Below are positions 44,601 through 56,600 of a stretch of 64,000 nucleotides of DNA, one piece after another (positions within the stretch are counted from its first letter, which is position 1; every line of letters begins with the position of its first letter). Both the position numbers and the translations under genes were made by a program. Source of the stretch: Incurvaria masculella (lineage: Eukaryota; Arthropoda; Insecta; Lepidoptera; Incurvariidae); contig OX335650.1 of assembly GCA_946894095.1 (NCBI GenBank), positions 9,920,001-9,984,000 of the forward strand. Direction: 5' to 3'. The notes beneath the pieces are model-generated. The model was not told where the DNA came from. It saw only the letters and a program-made list of their open reading frames with translations, and made no database searches.

Positions 44601-47600
44601 GACGCTGTCGCCGACTTCCTCCGTTAACAAGTGCACCATACTTATCTCTGACGAACAACAGCCACCAGAGTTGGATCTGGTGAGTTGAAATGAATAGCTT
44701 TGAGTTTTATAAAGCTTTTTACTTCTACTTAACTAATTTAAGATTATTAAAAAAATATTTGTTAGTCGGCAAAGTAGTTTGACATTTACATGGCTTCAAT
44801 GCTCGCCCCGTTGATGTACTACTTCCTTTGTATTAAATACAATTGCACTTATCCAACTTATAAATAGTTATTGGTTGGATAAGTGCATGCGTGGTTAGGT
44901 AGGTACCATCGCATGGGATGAAGAGATGGTCGTTCGGCAATGAAACATTTCCATCTACTTCAATGTTGGCGTTCTCATAAATGGCAGCAGCAAATCGTAG
45001 CAGGAGTGGTATAGTCACACATTCCTAGTTACCAAAAAAGGTTGAATAATTGGTAAATTTTGGCAATGTTGAGTGTTTTCTTTTTTTATCCCCGGTCATT
45101 GTAGCCGACTTTTTGGATTGTTTTTTTTTCGTTTTTATGAAAATGCAACGGAAAACCTTTTCCTTGGATGTACGTAGGTAACAGAGTCGGAGACATCGGT
45201 GCTGAAAGCAGGGCAGCAGTTGGAGATAAATATGCCAGCGGCCGCGTCAGCTGCAGATGACAACGAGCAGACTACAAATCCCGGTCACATACCTCTCTCC
45301 CTCTACGACACATACCTCATACTCGTGTTGAATGAGAAGAACATTGCATAAGTGTGGTAATAAAGTAACATTGTTGTTTGAACATAGGCAGTTTGGTTGT
45401 CCGACTAACGCAAAAGATGGCCTCGGTGGCCCAGTGGCGCGACGCATTGCGATTCGATAAGCTGAGTTAAGCACCTCAGCGCGGCCAACCGCGGTGAAAA
45501 TGGTCACCCATCCAGAACCCAAGTTCTGGATGGGTGACCATTTTCAACCGTTGAGACTGATCGTGGTTCGGATTCCACGTAAATCTGTAGGTCTGTAATA
45601 AACAGAGGCTGTGCTTCTTCACACCATGTTTGGAGGACCCCGGATTGTACTTGGAGAAAAATACTTCGGCAGGTTGCGTACAGTTTAGCGTAGATGATCT
45701 AGAATCTCGATAATCGAAAACAGATACGTCGCGTCACTGGGTTAACAAGGCTGACACTTTTTCAGACAGACAGGCTCCGTAGATTTTTCGAAGAGTATGC
45801 TCATTACGAAATATTATGTCCAATAGATATAGAAACAATCGCAGAAGCTGGAGAAGACTCTCTCGATGTTCCAGCGGAAATTTCGCTCGCTGAGAAACGG
45901 AAAATGTTTCACCAGATGAAGAAGGAACTTGATCTGAAGCAAGTACGGCATTTTAAAATGCTTTCAATAATATCAATCTATATTATTTTATCTTCATAAA
46001 TATAAGATCTGCCCCCTTTTGATGGATGCTTTTATATCGTTTATCGGTGAGATATAGAAAAACAAAAAAGCATGTTACATAGCTAAAACAAAGTTTACAA
46101 CTATATGGCACCTGTAACTTTCACTCGAGGTTTTGCACATATCTTTGAATAATCAAATTTATGCATTAAATAATATTCTCCTTGGATTCCGCGGTCGATA
46201 TTGACAGATATTTTGGCGCAAAAATCGCCCTATCACTAAGGGCGAAGAAAGGCAAATCTGGCACGCGGGAAGAATACCTAAGGAATCCAAAGTGGAGTCG
46301 GAGTAATCGTGCCGTGTTATGGTTTTAAAATGTATGCCTGGGTTTTATGGAAGATCTTGTAAAGAAACAAAGTGCTATAAATATCAGCCCCTTATATCAA
46401 CATTAACTTATTAGTTAGGTTCTTTACCATATAAGGATTCAGACGCTATGATAAAAATAAAAATTGTGTTGTTTATAAAACAAGCTGAGCGGTTAAAGAG
46501 CCATACAATTTTGGCGATTTCTGCCCGTTCGGACGTAGGAGCAGCTGGTGAATCTGTACGCGTCGCTGAAGCAAGGCGGCGAGGGTGCGGGAGTGGGTGC
46601 TGAAGGCGGCGGCGGTGCGGTCGACGTGGACGGTGGAGGCGGGGAGGCGGGCGAGGAGCGCGGGGAGCCCACCGAGCTGCTGCTGCTGAACGTGACCGAC
46701 TGGACCGCCGACGAGCTGGCGCAGCTCTGGCGGAACTCCGTCGCCGACCAGTGCACCGACGTTTGCAACTACTCCGTCCAACCGGGTTCGTGGTTACACC
46801 TGTAGCGCGAAGCGAATGCGGCCATGATACCGCCCTAAATTTTAAGAATCACACCCAGGCGCTGATCCAGGATTTCGCTCGGGGGACGGTAGGGAAAAGT
46901 CTGGCAATTTTCAAGCAAAACAAGTTTGTGCAGACATTTTCTATGAAATGACGTTAAAATTTTAGTTGAACAAAAAAAAGTAGTCTAATGTATTCCACAA
47001 AAAAAGGTCGTCCCGGCTTTCCCAACTTAGCAACACCTCGCGGCACACACAGCATTACTAGGTTATTATGTTATAACCTTGGTTATCCAGCGGCGAAACC
47101 TGCATTCCTTGCGAAATCAATCCGTCGACGCTCGGTAGGAACACCGATAAGCGACAGGAGGAAGAAATAGACTTTACCCCTTTCTCGTACTGCATCTCTC
47201 CGTCTATTTGCGGGAAGCCAGCAGAGGCTTTTTCACGAGCAGACGACGTGCTTTCAGACGACAACTACCTGGTTGAACTGCAAAATCGGCTGAGCGAGGT
47301 GCCGTCTTTCATGGTTGAATTTTGTCAGCAGACGCTTTCCAACCATGGCAGCGTGCTCGACTGGGTGCGTGGTTTGTTCGTGGATAACCAGGTATCTCTC
47401 CTTTTTTCCTATAAGCCTTATCGTCATCTCATTATTTTGATCCTTAAGGAGCGTTCGTGGTCTAGTGTATTGGGTCGCGCTTCTCGATCTTGAAGCGTGG
47501 ATTCGATACCCGGTTAGTTGCACTACTTTCTAGTTCAAGATGTGATAAGTGTATTATTCAGGCTGAATTTTTCAATTATGCCTTTATGGCCAAATCTGAA

Positions 47601-50600
47601 ATATTATTATTGTTTATGATTTCCTTACGAATGGGAAAAGGGAAGGTCGTCCTGATATGGCACCTAATTCCTTTCGAAATGTGGTATATTGGGCTTATAT
47701 CATCATGGTTATTAGCCATCCATGTCAAGTTGAGTAAAAAAAGCGCAGCCTACTTCTTTTAAGTCATTGAGATGGACGTTGCTCTGTGGAACTTGCATCC
47801 CTCATTCCTTCCCATCCTACCTATATCTGGAGCACCCGCCGCAGAGAATCAGAGCACCCCCTTGTGGTTGACATTGGGCTTTTGAGAACGAAACGTTTCT
47901 CAAACTCATTTCTCTGCCGCAGGTGCCTTTCCTCATACCTATAACCTGGGAGTCTTCAAGCGTAATTTGAACAAGCTCGATAGACCGTAAATCCGCTGGC
48001 ATGGTGCCTCGCTGAGCGTGGTTTCGCGAGGCGAGGGGTTTTTAAATTTTCAGAGCATCTTTGGTCCTCAGCACAGCCACCCATACCGGTTTTTTCATAA
48101 AAATAAATTTCAAAAAGTCGACAAAGATTTTGCAGTCAGAATGTTAAGAAGCGGCTCGGGCCTTGCTTCACAGCTGTTTCATGATTCAGAATCCATGCAC
48201 ATCTGTAGGTCCCTGAAAGCATCTGTGTCATGAAAGTAGTTAGTGTTATTTAGCCATCATCCATGTCCAGTTACATAAAAATTAAGGCAACTGTAGTTTG
48301 GGGTTTCATCATCGAAGAATATGCGAAACCATACCAATTTGAAACGTTTCAGGAAATATCCGACGATAACATAACGAAGTTAAATCACTTCTCCGCTGAA
48401 GGGCAGTCTCTGATGGAGTTGCTCGTCAAAATGAAGACTAAAGCCGACATTAACGTGGACTCGGCCGTCGAACTCTCTAAGTACGAAAATTTCCTCTCGG
48501 ATTCTAAAGTGTTTATTACCATGTATAGCTGGACAGATAGAGGAGATATAACTCAGCTCACTCCAGCTTTTCAGTTTGGTTGGAGCAACCGAAGTTATAA
48601 TTTGGCAAAAAAACTAACAAATTGGCACAATTTACAGATGTATGCCGGCGATTCGTGAGATGTGCGAGTATGAGATTTAGAAAAAAAAATGTCAATAACA
48701 ACTAAGTGAGAGAAAGACTCATTGGAAATTTCAATGGTTCAATAAATGATGATAAGATGATACCTACAAGTCTTTTTAGTAGCCCCATACAGGTCAGATT
48801 TATGTACCTACCTCCGTGATTACTGTACCTATCACGGAGGTACAGGTCCTGGCAGCTAATCAAAAATCAATTGGGTCGCATCGATGGTCACAGACAGTCG
48901 CGGTACGTGCTGAGCTAAAGTCACTGACTCAGTTGCATGATAATGGACGACCTCGGATCAGCAATGCTCCAGCGGCGGGATAGTTCCGCGGTTCATGAGT
49001 ATGTATGTGCAAGCGTATTGTGTGTCGCGGCCGGCAGGCGGGTGTGGTCGGAGCGTGGCACGCTGGCGGCGGTGGGGCAGTCCCTGGTGCGCGATGTGGC
49101 GAAGCAGCGCGCGCGCGTCGACGAGCTGCAGGGGCAGCTGGACGCCGCGCCGCCGCCGCAACCACCCGCCGCTCCGGGCTCGCTTCAGGTATGCAGCAGC
49201 CCATTCAACAACACGTCGATGCTAGCAGGAAGCACCTAGAAGACAACCAAAAAAAAAATATTTTAGTTGGAATTAAACGTGCGTAATAGAGCGAATAGGG
49301 GACGCGACCTCCATACTTCCTTACATTCCAGAAGCGAGTCCTTTCAATACTCACTCGATTTCATAAATATTGAACCCCATCTTTTTTCGCGATGGAAAAT
49401 ATACTCCAAAACCAATCAATGATACTTAGGTACAGCGTATTCAAGTGGGTTCCCGTATTTCCTTGCTTGCTGGTGGCATACGCGGTCGGCTTCCCATACA
49501 CAATTTTGTCATACGGCATCGACTAGCTAGAGTAACCTGACACGTTCCCTTCCTTTTCTATTCTGTGGAACCGCCACATTTGTGGTACAGGAGGTGACGC
49601 GGTCGCTAGCTACGGAGCGCGCGCAGGCGGCGGCGCTGCGGGAGAAGCTAGCTGCGTCGGAGTCGCAGCTCCGAGCTGCTCGTGCGCGCATTAACAAGCT
49701 CGACCGGCAGCTGAAGGAAGCCGAAATGAGCATCGCCACTCTCGGCTCCACCGTCAAGTCGATGGATGACCAGGTAAGACAGGGGGTGAAGATGTCGCTG
49801 GTTGCGGAGCGCGCGCAGGCAGCAGCGCTGCGGCAAGCTCAACCGGCAGCTGGAGAAAGCCTAAACCCCAGAATAATTAGTAATAGAGCCACCGCCTAGC
49901 TTGGTTCTACTGTCAAACCGATAGATAGCTAGGGACGTTACCATGGACAATTAACTGGCCGGGTGAACAGGCAAGTGAGTGCATTTCTTATCATAATAAC
50001 CATCATACGAAGTTTTATCCGTCCAAGTAAACTGAAATTTACCATCTAGCATGGTATAAAATGCAACTAAACGTCAGATTTAGCCCCGGTTGCACGAAGA
50101 GACGGCCGAGTTAATCAATGTTCAAACACGTCACTTTTAGTGATCCGCATAGAGTTCCTTCCATACAGTCCACCCAAAGTGACGTGTTTGATCATACTTT
50201 GACGTTGATTTTGATGTTTTGTCCTTTTGTGCACTCGGCCCTTAATCGCTTACAAGACTGTTCATTTTGTGAGTAAATGTACCATATTAACACCCCAGGT
50301 AGGCAGACAAGTACAAAGGCTTTGTGTTAGTTTGAGGAAGCTGTCCTTTAGTGTACGTTGAATCCGTAGAACGAGGCTATTTTGCTTGTATTGTGGGTAT
50401 TATAGTAGCATAGTTTACCTGGCTGTACCTGTGTGTTGGACTGATTTCATAGGTGTGGTATTAGCCATCCATGACCAGAAACGAATATCAATGAAAGGGC
50501 ACGCCCAAACTTCGTACCCGATAATTGTTGTAATTGTTTTAACCGTGCTTTGATGGTTACAGAACCGTCAGCGCGACGTGCAGCTGGAGAGCCGCGCGCG

Positions 50601-53600
50601 CAAGGTGCGCGACGCGCTGAAGACCAGCGAGCTCAGCGTCAGCCAGCTCACGCACGAGCGCGACTCGCTGGAGCAACGGTACCTTCCGATGGGCTACACA
50701 CACCAACCGAGCTATCCCGACAATTACGTCAGCCAACGAATTTCTCGATAATATTAGAATCGATAAAGAGCTTCCCCTATCTAATTAGGTTGATATCTCT
50801 ATCATTTTAGTAAACCTTAGCGGGGCCATGCGAAGCAGCGCCACCTATTGGTAGATAGATGGTGAAGCATTGTGTAGATTCGATTATAATCGAGAAATTC
50901 GTTAGGTGATGTGATCGTCGGATATTTCAAAATATAATCCAAAGCTTGCAAAAACATAATTGGACCACCTAACACTTCTTCTTTTTTTCTCTTCTGGGGT
51001 TTGTAATAACCATAAACACGCAAGGTGTTTGTTCATTTCATGCATTTTTATTCAATAATGGTGTCGATCTTTAGGTTAAGCAACACTGAGCGCAGGTCGG
51101 GTTCTGGATGGATGACCATTCGACCGTTGATGTTGGCCGTGCATCAGATTCCGCGTCTAGAGGTGTTGTTCTCTAACTCACTCCTAATCCCGCCCACGTT
51201 GGTACCACCGCATTGAATGAACGATGGTCTAAAAATTAAATTGGCACCTAGTTTCCAACGAGATCTTACCTTTTCATAAACTTTTCTTAGTTCAGTTAAA
51301 AAAGTAAACCAAATCACATTAAAATAACAAACAAAAACATTAAACAAAAGGGGTCGTTCAGGATCGCGGATATGACGGAGGAGCAGCGCGCACTGAGCGA
51401 GAAGCACGAAGCGGAGGCAGCAGCTCTTCACACGCAGCTGGCGTCGCTCGCCGAGCAGGTGGAGGAGCGGTCGCAAGCTGTCGAGCGCGAGGGCGAGCTG
51501 CGCCGCCAGGCAGAGCAGGGTCGGGCCGCCGCCGCCGATCTCGTGCGCGAGCTGCGTGACAAGCTCGTCGAGCTCGAGCGGCAGCTGCCAGATCCTGGTG
51601 AGCCGGTTTAGGATCGCGGATATAACGGAGGAGCAGCGCGCACTGAGCAAGAAGCCACTCTGCACACGCAGCTGGCGTCGCTCGCCGAGCAGCTGGAGGA
51701 GCGGTCGCAAGCCGTCGAGCGCGAGGGCGAGCTGCGCCCGCCAGGCCGAGCACCACTAATGTTCCAGACAAGATAAGTGGTAAATACTTACCTTGCTTTG
51801 GCGTCAAACAACTATGAAAAAAAAGGTAACATTTTACAGCATCGAGCTCCACTTCAAGTAAGTTAAGTGGGTCTCAACGTCGGATTGACGAAGTACTGCA
51901 GGTATCTCACCCGTTTTTTCATTTTTCCAAACCATTTATCCATTTTTCCCCCGTAATCTTAGAGCATGCATACATGTACATCACAGTAAACTGGGCATTT
52001 GTAAGTTAACTGTACGCGGGTCGAAGTTATAATGTGGCGGTAACCGTGACGGCGAACGATGTTCACGGTGGGTGCACGCGTATTTGCAGATGTGCCGACG
52101 ATGCGCGAGGTGGATGCGCGCGCGCAGCTGCACGTGGTGCAGGAGGCGCTTCGGTTGGCCGAGGAACAGCTCGCGGCCTCCGTCAGGGACAAGATGCGTT
52201 ATGTCGAGACACTCGCCATGATCGCGGTTAGTCGATAGCAGCCGTTAATTGTCGCATTCATTCCATCACAGAATTGGGAATGGGCTATGGAATGGGATCA
52301 CTTCACTACCACGCGCTTGTCGACGTACTCGAAATCCATGCTACTTAATTGATTACGTCGGCCGCACGACGGCTAGTAATCATCTTACGTGCAGATACGG
52401 TTTTTCTTTAAATGCTACATAGGTACTACTTACTACTAATAGTGACCGTGAAAACTTCAAGGCAGAGGAAAGGATTAATGCAGCCCAGAAGTACCTAAGT
52501 ATGAGTTTTGTAACGGAGACAACCGCGCGCTTATGATGCGAGAGGATTTCCCCAACTTTGAGGCTACAATATACTTGTTTATGTACTTATATGTACATTG
52601 GGACCGAGCGACCATGGACGTACATCCTCTCTGATTTTTATATCTCAATTATTTTGTTCTAATAGGCAGTATTTAAGCCTGAAGGTCGTGATCGATGCTT
52701 TACTACCAACCTCGAAACTTCATAACCGGAGTCTTGTATTCTATCTACATAAATACTCAATACGTGTTTTACAAATACACGGATGGTGCGTTATTTTAAA
52801 ACCACAGTTTAATTCGATATTCTGTAGTGTGACGAGGTAGACCGTTTTATTACAGGAACCCACCGGCGAGGTGACGGCGCATCACAAGCTGGCGGTGGAG
52901 CTGCTCTCCAAGGAGGAACTCATTGGGAAAATGCAAGTTCAAATGCGGGAATTGACCAGAAGCTGTAACTTAAAGTTAGTATGGGAATAGTATGGGTGTG
53001 CTGAGGTGCTGAGGTGCGTGCTCTGTTCTGCATGTTTCTACTATTAAATACATTCATTATATTTAAATATAAACATATTCAGGGTTGGCTTTAGATAGGG
53101 TTGCCATCCGTGGGGGTTTCCCCGGATTTGTCCTAGTTTAGAGGGCATCCGGGGAGCGTCCGGGCGGAGCTGCTTTTGTAGTCCGAGTTAAAAAATTCTA
53201 ACTGATTTGTAAAACAAATAGTAACAAACTGTAATAATATTCTGTTTTATTAGGTAAGTACATTTAAAATGATGATAAAAGTTCACTAAATTTAATTATA
53301 AGGTCTGAAAATAATTAAAAAGGTGATTAATGATGTTTCAACTGTTTTTTTTTTACACTGACTGTTTAAAAAATCCTGTTGACGTGTCCGGGTTCTGGGC
53401 TCTAAGATCCGGGGTTTTCACGCGTATTTTCACGCCTTGTCCTGGTTGCCAAATTTTAGAGGTGGCCACCCTAGCTTTAGAATGTTCGAAATGTGTAATG
53501 TATTATTCGTACAGCTGGTGGTGAAAGGGCCCGAGGACTTGCCTTTCATGCAAGAGGCTTCAAATCCTCTCTCCGGTCATGTACCACTTTCTTTCTCATT

Positions 53601-56600
53601 TGAGTTGGATAAGTGCATTTCGTTACAAATGCGACCTGTACGATTGTTCGTGGTTCGACACCCATATCATGTAAAACTGTACGTCCCCTTGCCCTACTAA
53701 TTGGTAGGTAAGGGTAAATATGATTAATTTACCCTTATACTCATATTAATATTTTATGCAGGGTCGTCGCTAGGGGAACATGTAGGGGCAGCAGCTGCCC
53801 TCCCCCCCCCCCCCCTTAGATTTTCATTTGCCTATAAACTACCTATAAATCATACTTACATACAGAAACTGAAACTGAAATGGTCTGGAACAGTCTGGAA
53901 CCTCCTTCCCTACTAACCAGTTAGGTTAGTATAAAAGAGCTCGCGCGGGTTGGTGCATTAAACGAACAAGGATCGTTACATTTTAGTATAATTCCAAAAC
54001 AATGTTATTCCTCCGGGTTCCTAATATTTTCGGCACTGACCTGAAAAATAAAGTAATTTGTAAATTGTCTAACATATATTGCACAGGTTTGAAAACTTAG
54101 GGCTTTTCACGCTGCGGGTGGTAGCCGCTACGTTCGTACAGTCGGCTGCTGCGTACGGACGTAACGGCCGCCTCCTTAACAACGGGCTGAACCACTTGAT
54201 CAGTGGGCTGAACCACAGAACAATTAGGGGGTCAATATTCCGTGGGCTGAACGATCAGCTCGAAACGTCGGAGAATGTCTCCTCCCGCGGCGTGAAAAGC
54301 CGCAAGTTTTCAAACATGTTCAACGACCGCGGTAATCTCTAATGTATCATATATTGCACAGCTTTATTGAACTGCGGCCCATATACAATAAAAATAGATA
54401 TAAAAATCCATTGACGGGCGATTTGGTGTATTCCTCAAATGCCTGCCCTAAGGCTCAACGAAATTTCGATAAGTATAAGTAATAATTTCGATCGTAATAT
54501 GACTCTGGTCGGAAAAACGAACAATTTTATACTGATGCTTCGACCATAGTTGGATGAACCCTACCACCTAGTAAGTAAGGACTAAGTTTTATGTAGAATC
54601 CGAGCCACGAACAATCATTCGGATCATACGACATGCACTGGAAGAAATTCAGTGGGACCACTTGTGTTATTTTTAAATACCGGAACCCAAACAGCACTAA
54701 ACAACTTATTCTGATATTTTAAACATACTTGCCATTGTGTAGCGAAAGCAAGGTGGAGCAGTACGAGCGTCACCTCAGCGAAATGCAGCTGCAGAGCGCC
54801 ATCGCGACTGGCAACACCGCTGGGCTCTCACCTGCCGACTTCTGCGAGCTACAGCAGGAGGTTATAGAGGACCCCTATTATACCAAGTCTCTCACTCAAT
54901 TCGGGCGGGACAAGAACATCATTGTTTTGGCTGTTCACGGCATTCATATACATATAGCAGTCATCTGTGTTGTTTGGTTTAAGTCTATTTCAATTATGTA
55001 CGTCAATATGCTACTTCTCTGTTCCACCCTGTCCTTGGATGGCCTGCAAAATTAATCACGAAAGATTCAATAATACTACCAACTAATATTATATTTGGGA
55101 AAATGTGTCGGTTGGCTTGGCCTTCTTTCACGCAGAAACGGAACAATGGATGGACAGTTCGAAATGCATGGATCGGAGAGTGGCTAGCATAGACATTTTT
55201 TTTTTTCGAAAATAAAATTTGATATTTTCCGGAGCCAGGTACCGCAACTCATTTGCTATAAAATAGCCTCATATTAAATATCTTTGGTCGAAAAGGCTTT
55301 TAAATCCACCCATATGCAGTCGTTCGCCCACCAACAGCAAAATGTTGCAGGAAATTTACAGAAAATATATAGTATCCTTCCAGTAAAAAAGGATAATTTC
55401 TAATCAAAACTTACATTCCTACTTTCATCATATCCTCACAATTTAACTTCTTATCGTCTGACCAACTCAAAATATATGTTTTGGACGTAGAACAACATAT
55501 TGTCCTATAAATCTCATCAAACAAAAGTTTGATATTTTCAAATATTGTACGAATTTATTAAAAGTCCAAAACATTTTGAATAGGAGAGATTAGACGAAGG
55601 ATTTTATATTCAAATCATAAATTGTGAGCAGGTTATAGGTAAACGAAAAAATAATGTTTTTACAAATAAAGAAGTTGATGGAAGGGCGAGGATGAGGCGA
55701 TGATCAATGAGGTTTGTTTGTGGAGTCGCTACACGCACCCCATCGCGCCAACGTTCCGAATGGTCCATGGGGATGCCGAATGTTTCCCATGTTGCTCAGA
55801 TTATGAACCTCCGTATGAGCCTGCTGGAGATGGCACACCATAACGAAGAGCTGACGTCGGACCTGCGCCAGAAAGAACTGGCGCTGGAGCAGCAGTCGCG
55901 GACGGCACACTCGCAGACCAAGCTCATTAAGGTGCGTATAGTTTTAACTATGATAATTAATAATGAATTTCCGCATGAACCTGGTGGGCATGCCCAACAA
56001 CAGCGAAGAGCTGACGTTAGAGCTACTCCAGAGGGAACTGGCACTGAAGCAGTCGCAGACGGCACACTCGCAGACCAAGCTCATTAAGGTGCGTATAGTT
56101 TTAACTATGAGCATTAATAATGAATTTCCGCATGAACCTGGTGGGCATGCCCCACAAGAGCGAAGAGCTGACGCTAGAGCTAATCCAGAGGGGACTGGCG
56201 CTGAAGCAGTCGAGGACGGAACACTCGCAGACCAAGATCATTAAGGTGCCATTCGCATGAACCGGCTGGAGATTCAGTACAGTTCTAACAGTTCCGCATA
56301 AACCCGGCGGAGATGGCGCACCGCAGCGAGGAGGTGACAGTTGAGTGGCAGATTCACCGAAGGAAGCTGGTGCTGGAGCAGCAAGCGCACTCGTAATAAA
56401 AGCCCAGCACGGTGCATCTAGTTCGATGACCTCAGATATTCTTGTGTTTGATTTTTTTTAAAACACTAGTGCAGACGGTGACCCCATCGAAAGTCGAGCT
56501 TTGTGTTCGAGTGCTTACTATAGATAGCGGTGATTATAGAGGCCAAAATTAACTACTTCATCTTTTTCCATTTAATCTCCTTAGCTCTTTAAAATGACTT

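Noticed and set aside
54079..54342. 87-residue frame in gene C intron 15 with repeated GGGCTGAACCA
   Set aside because: No counterpart in A or B and its phase does not fit between exons 15 and 16; probably a repeat.
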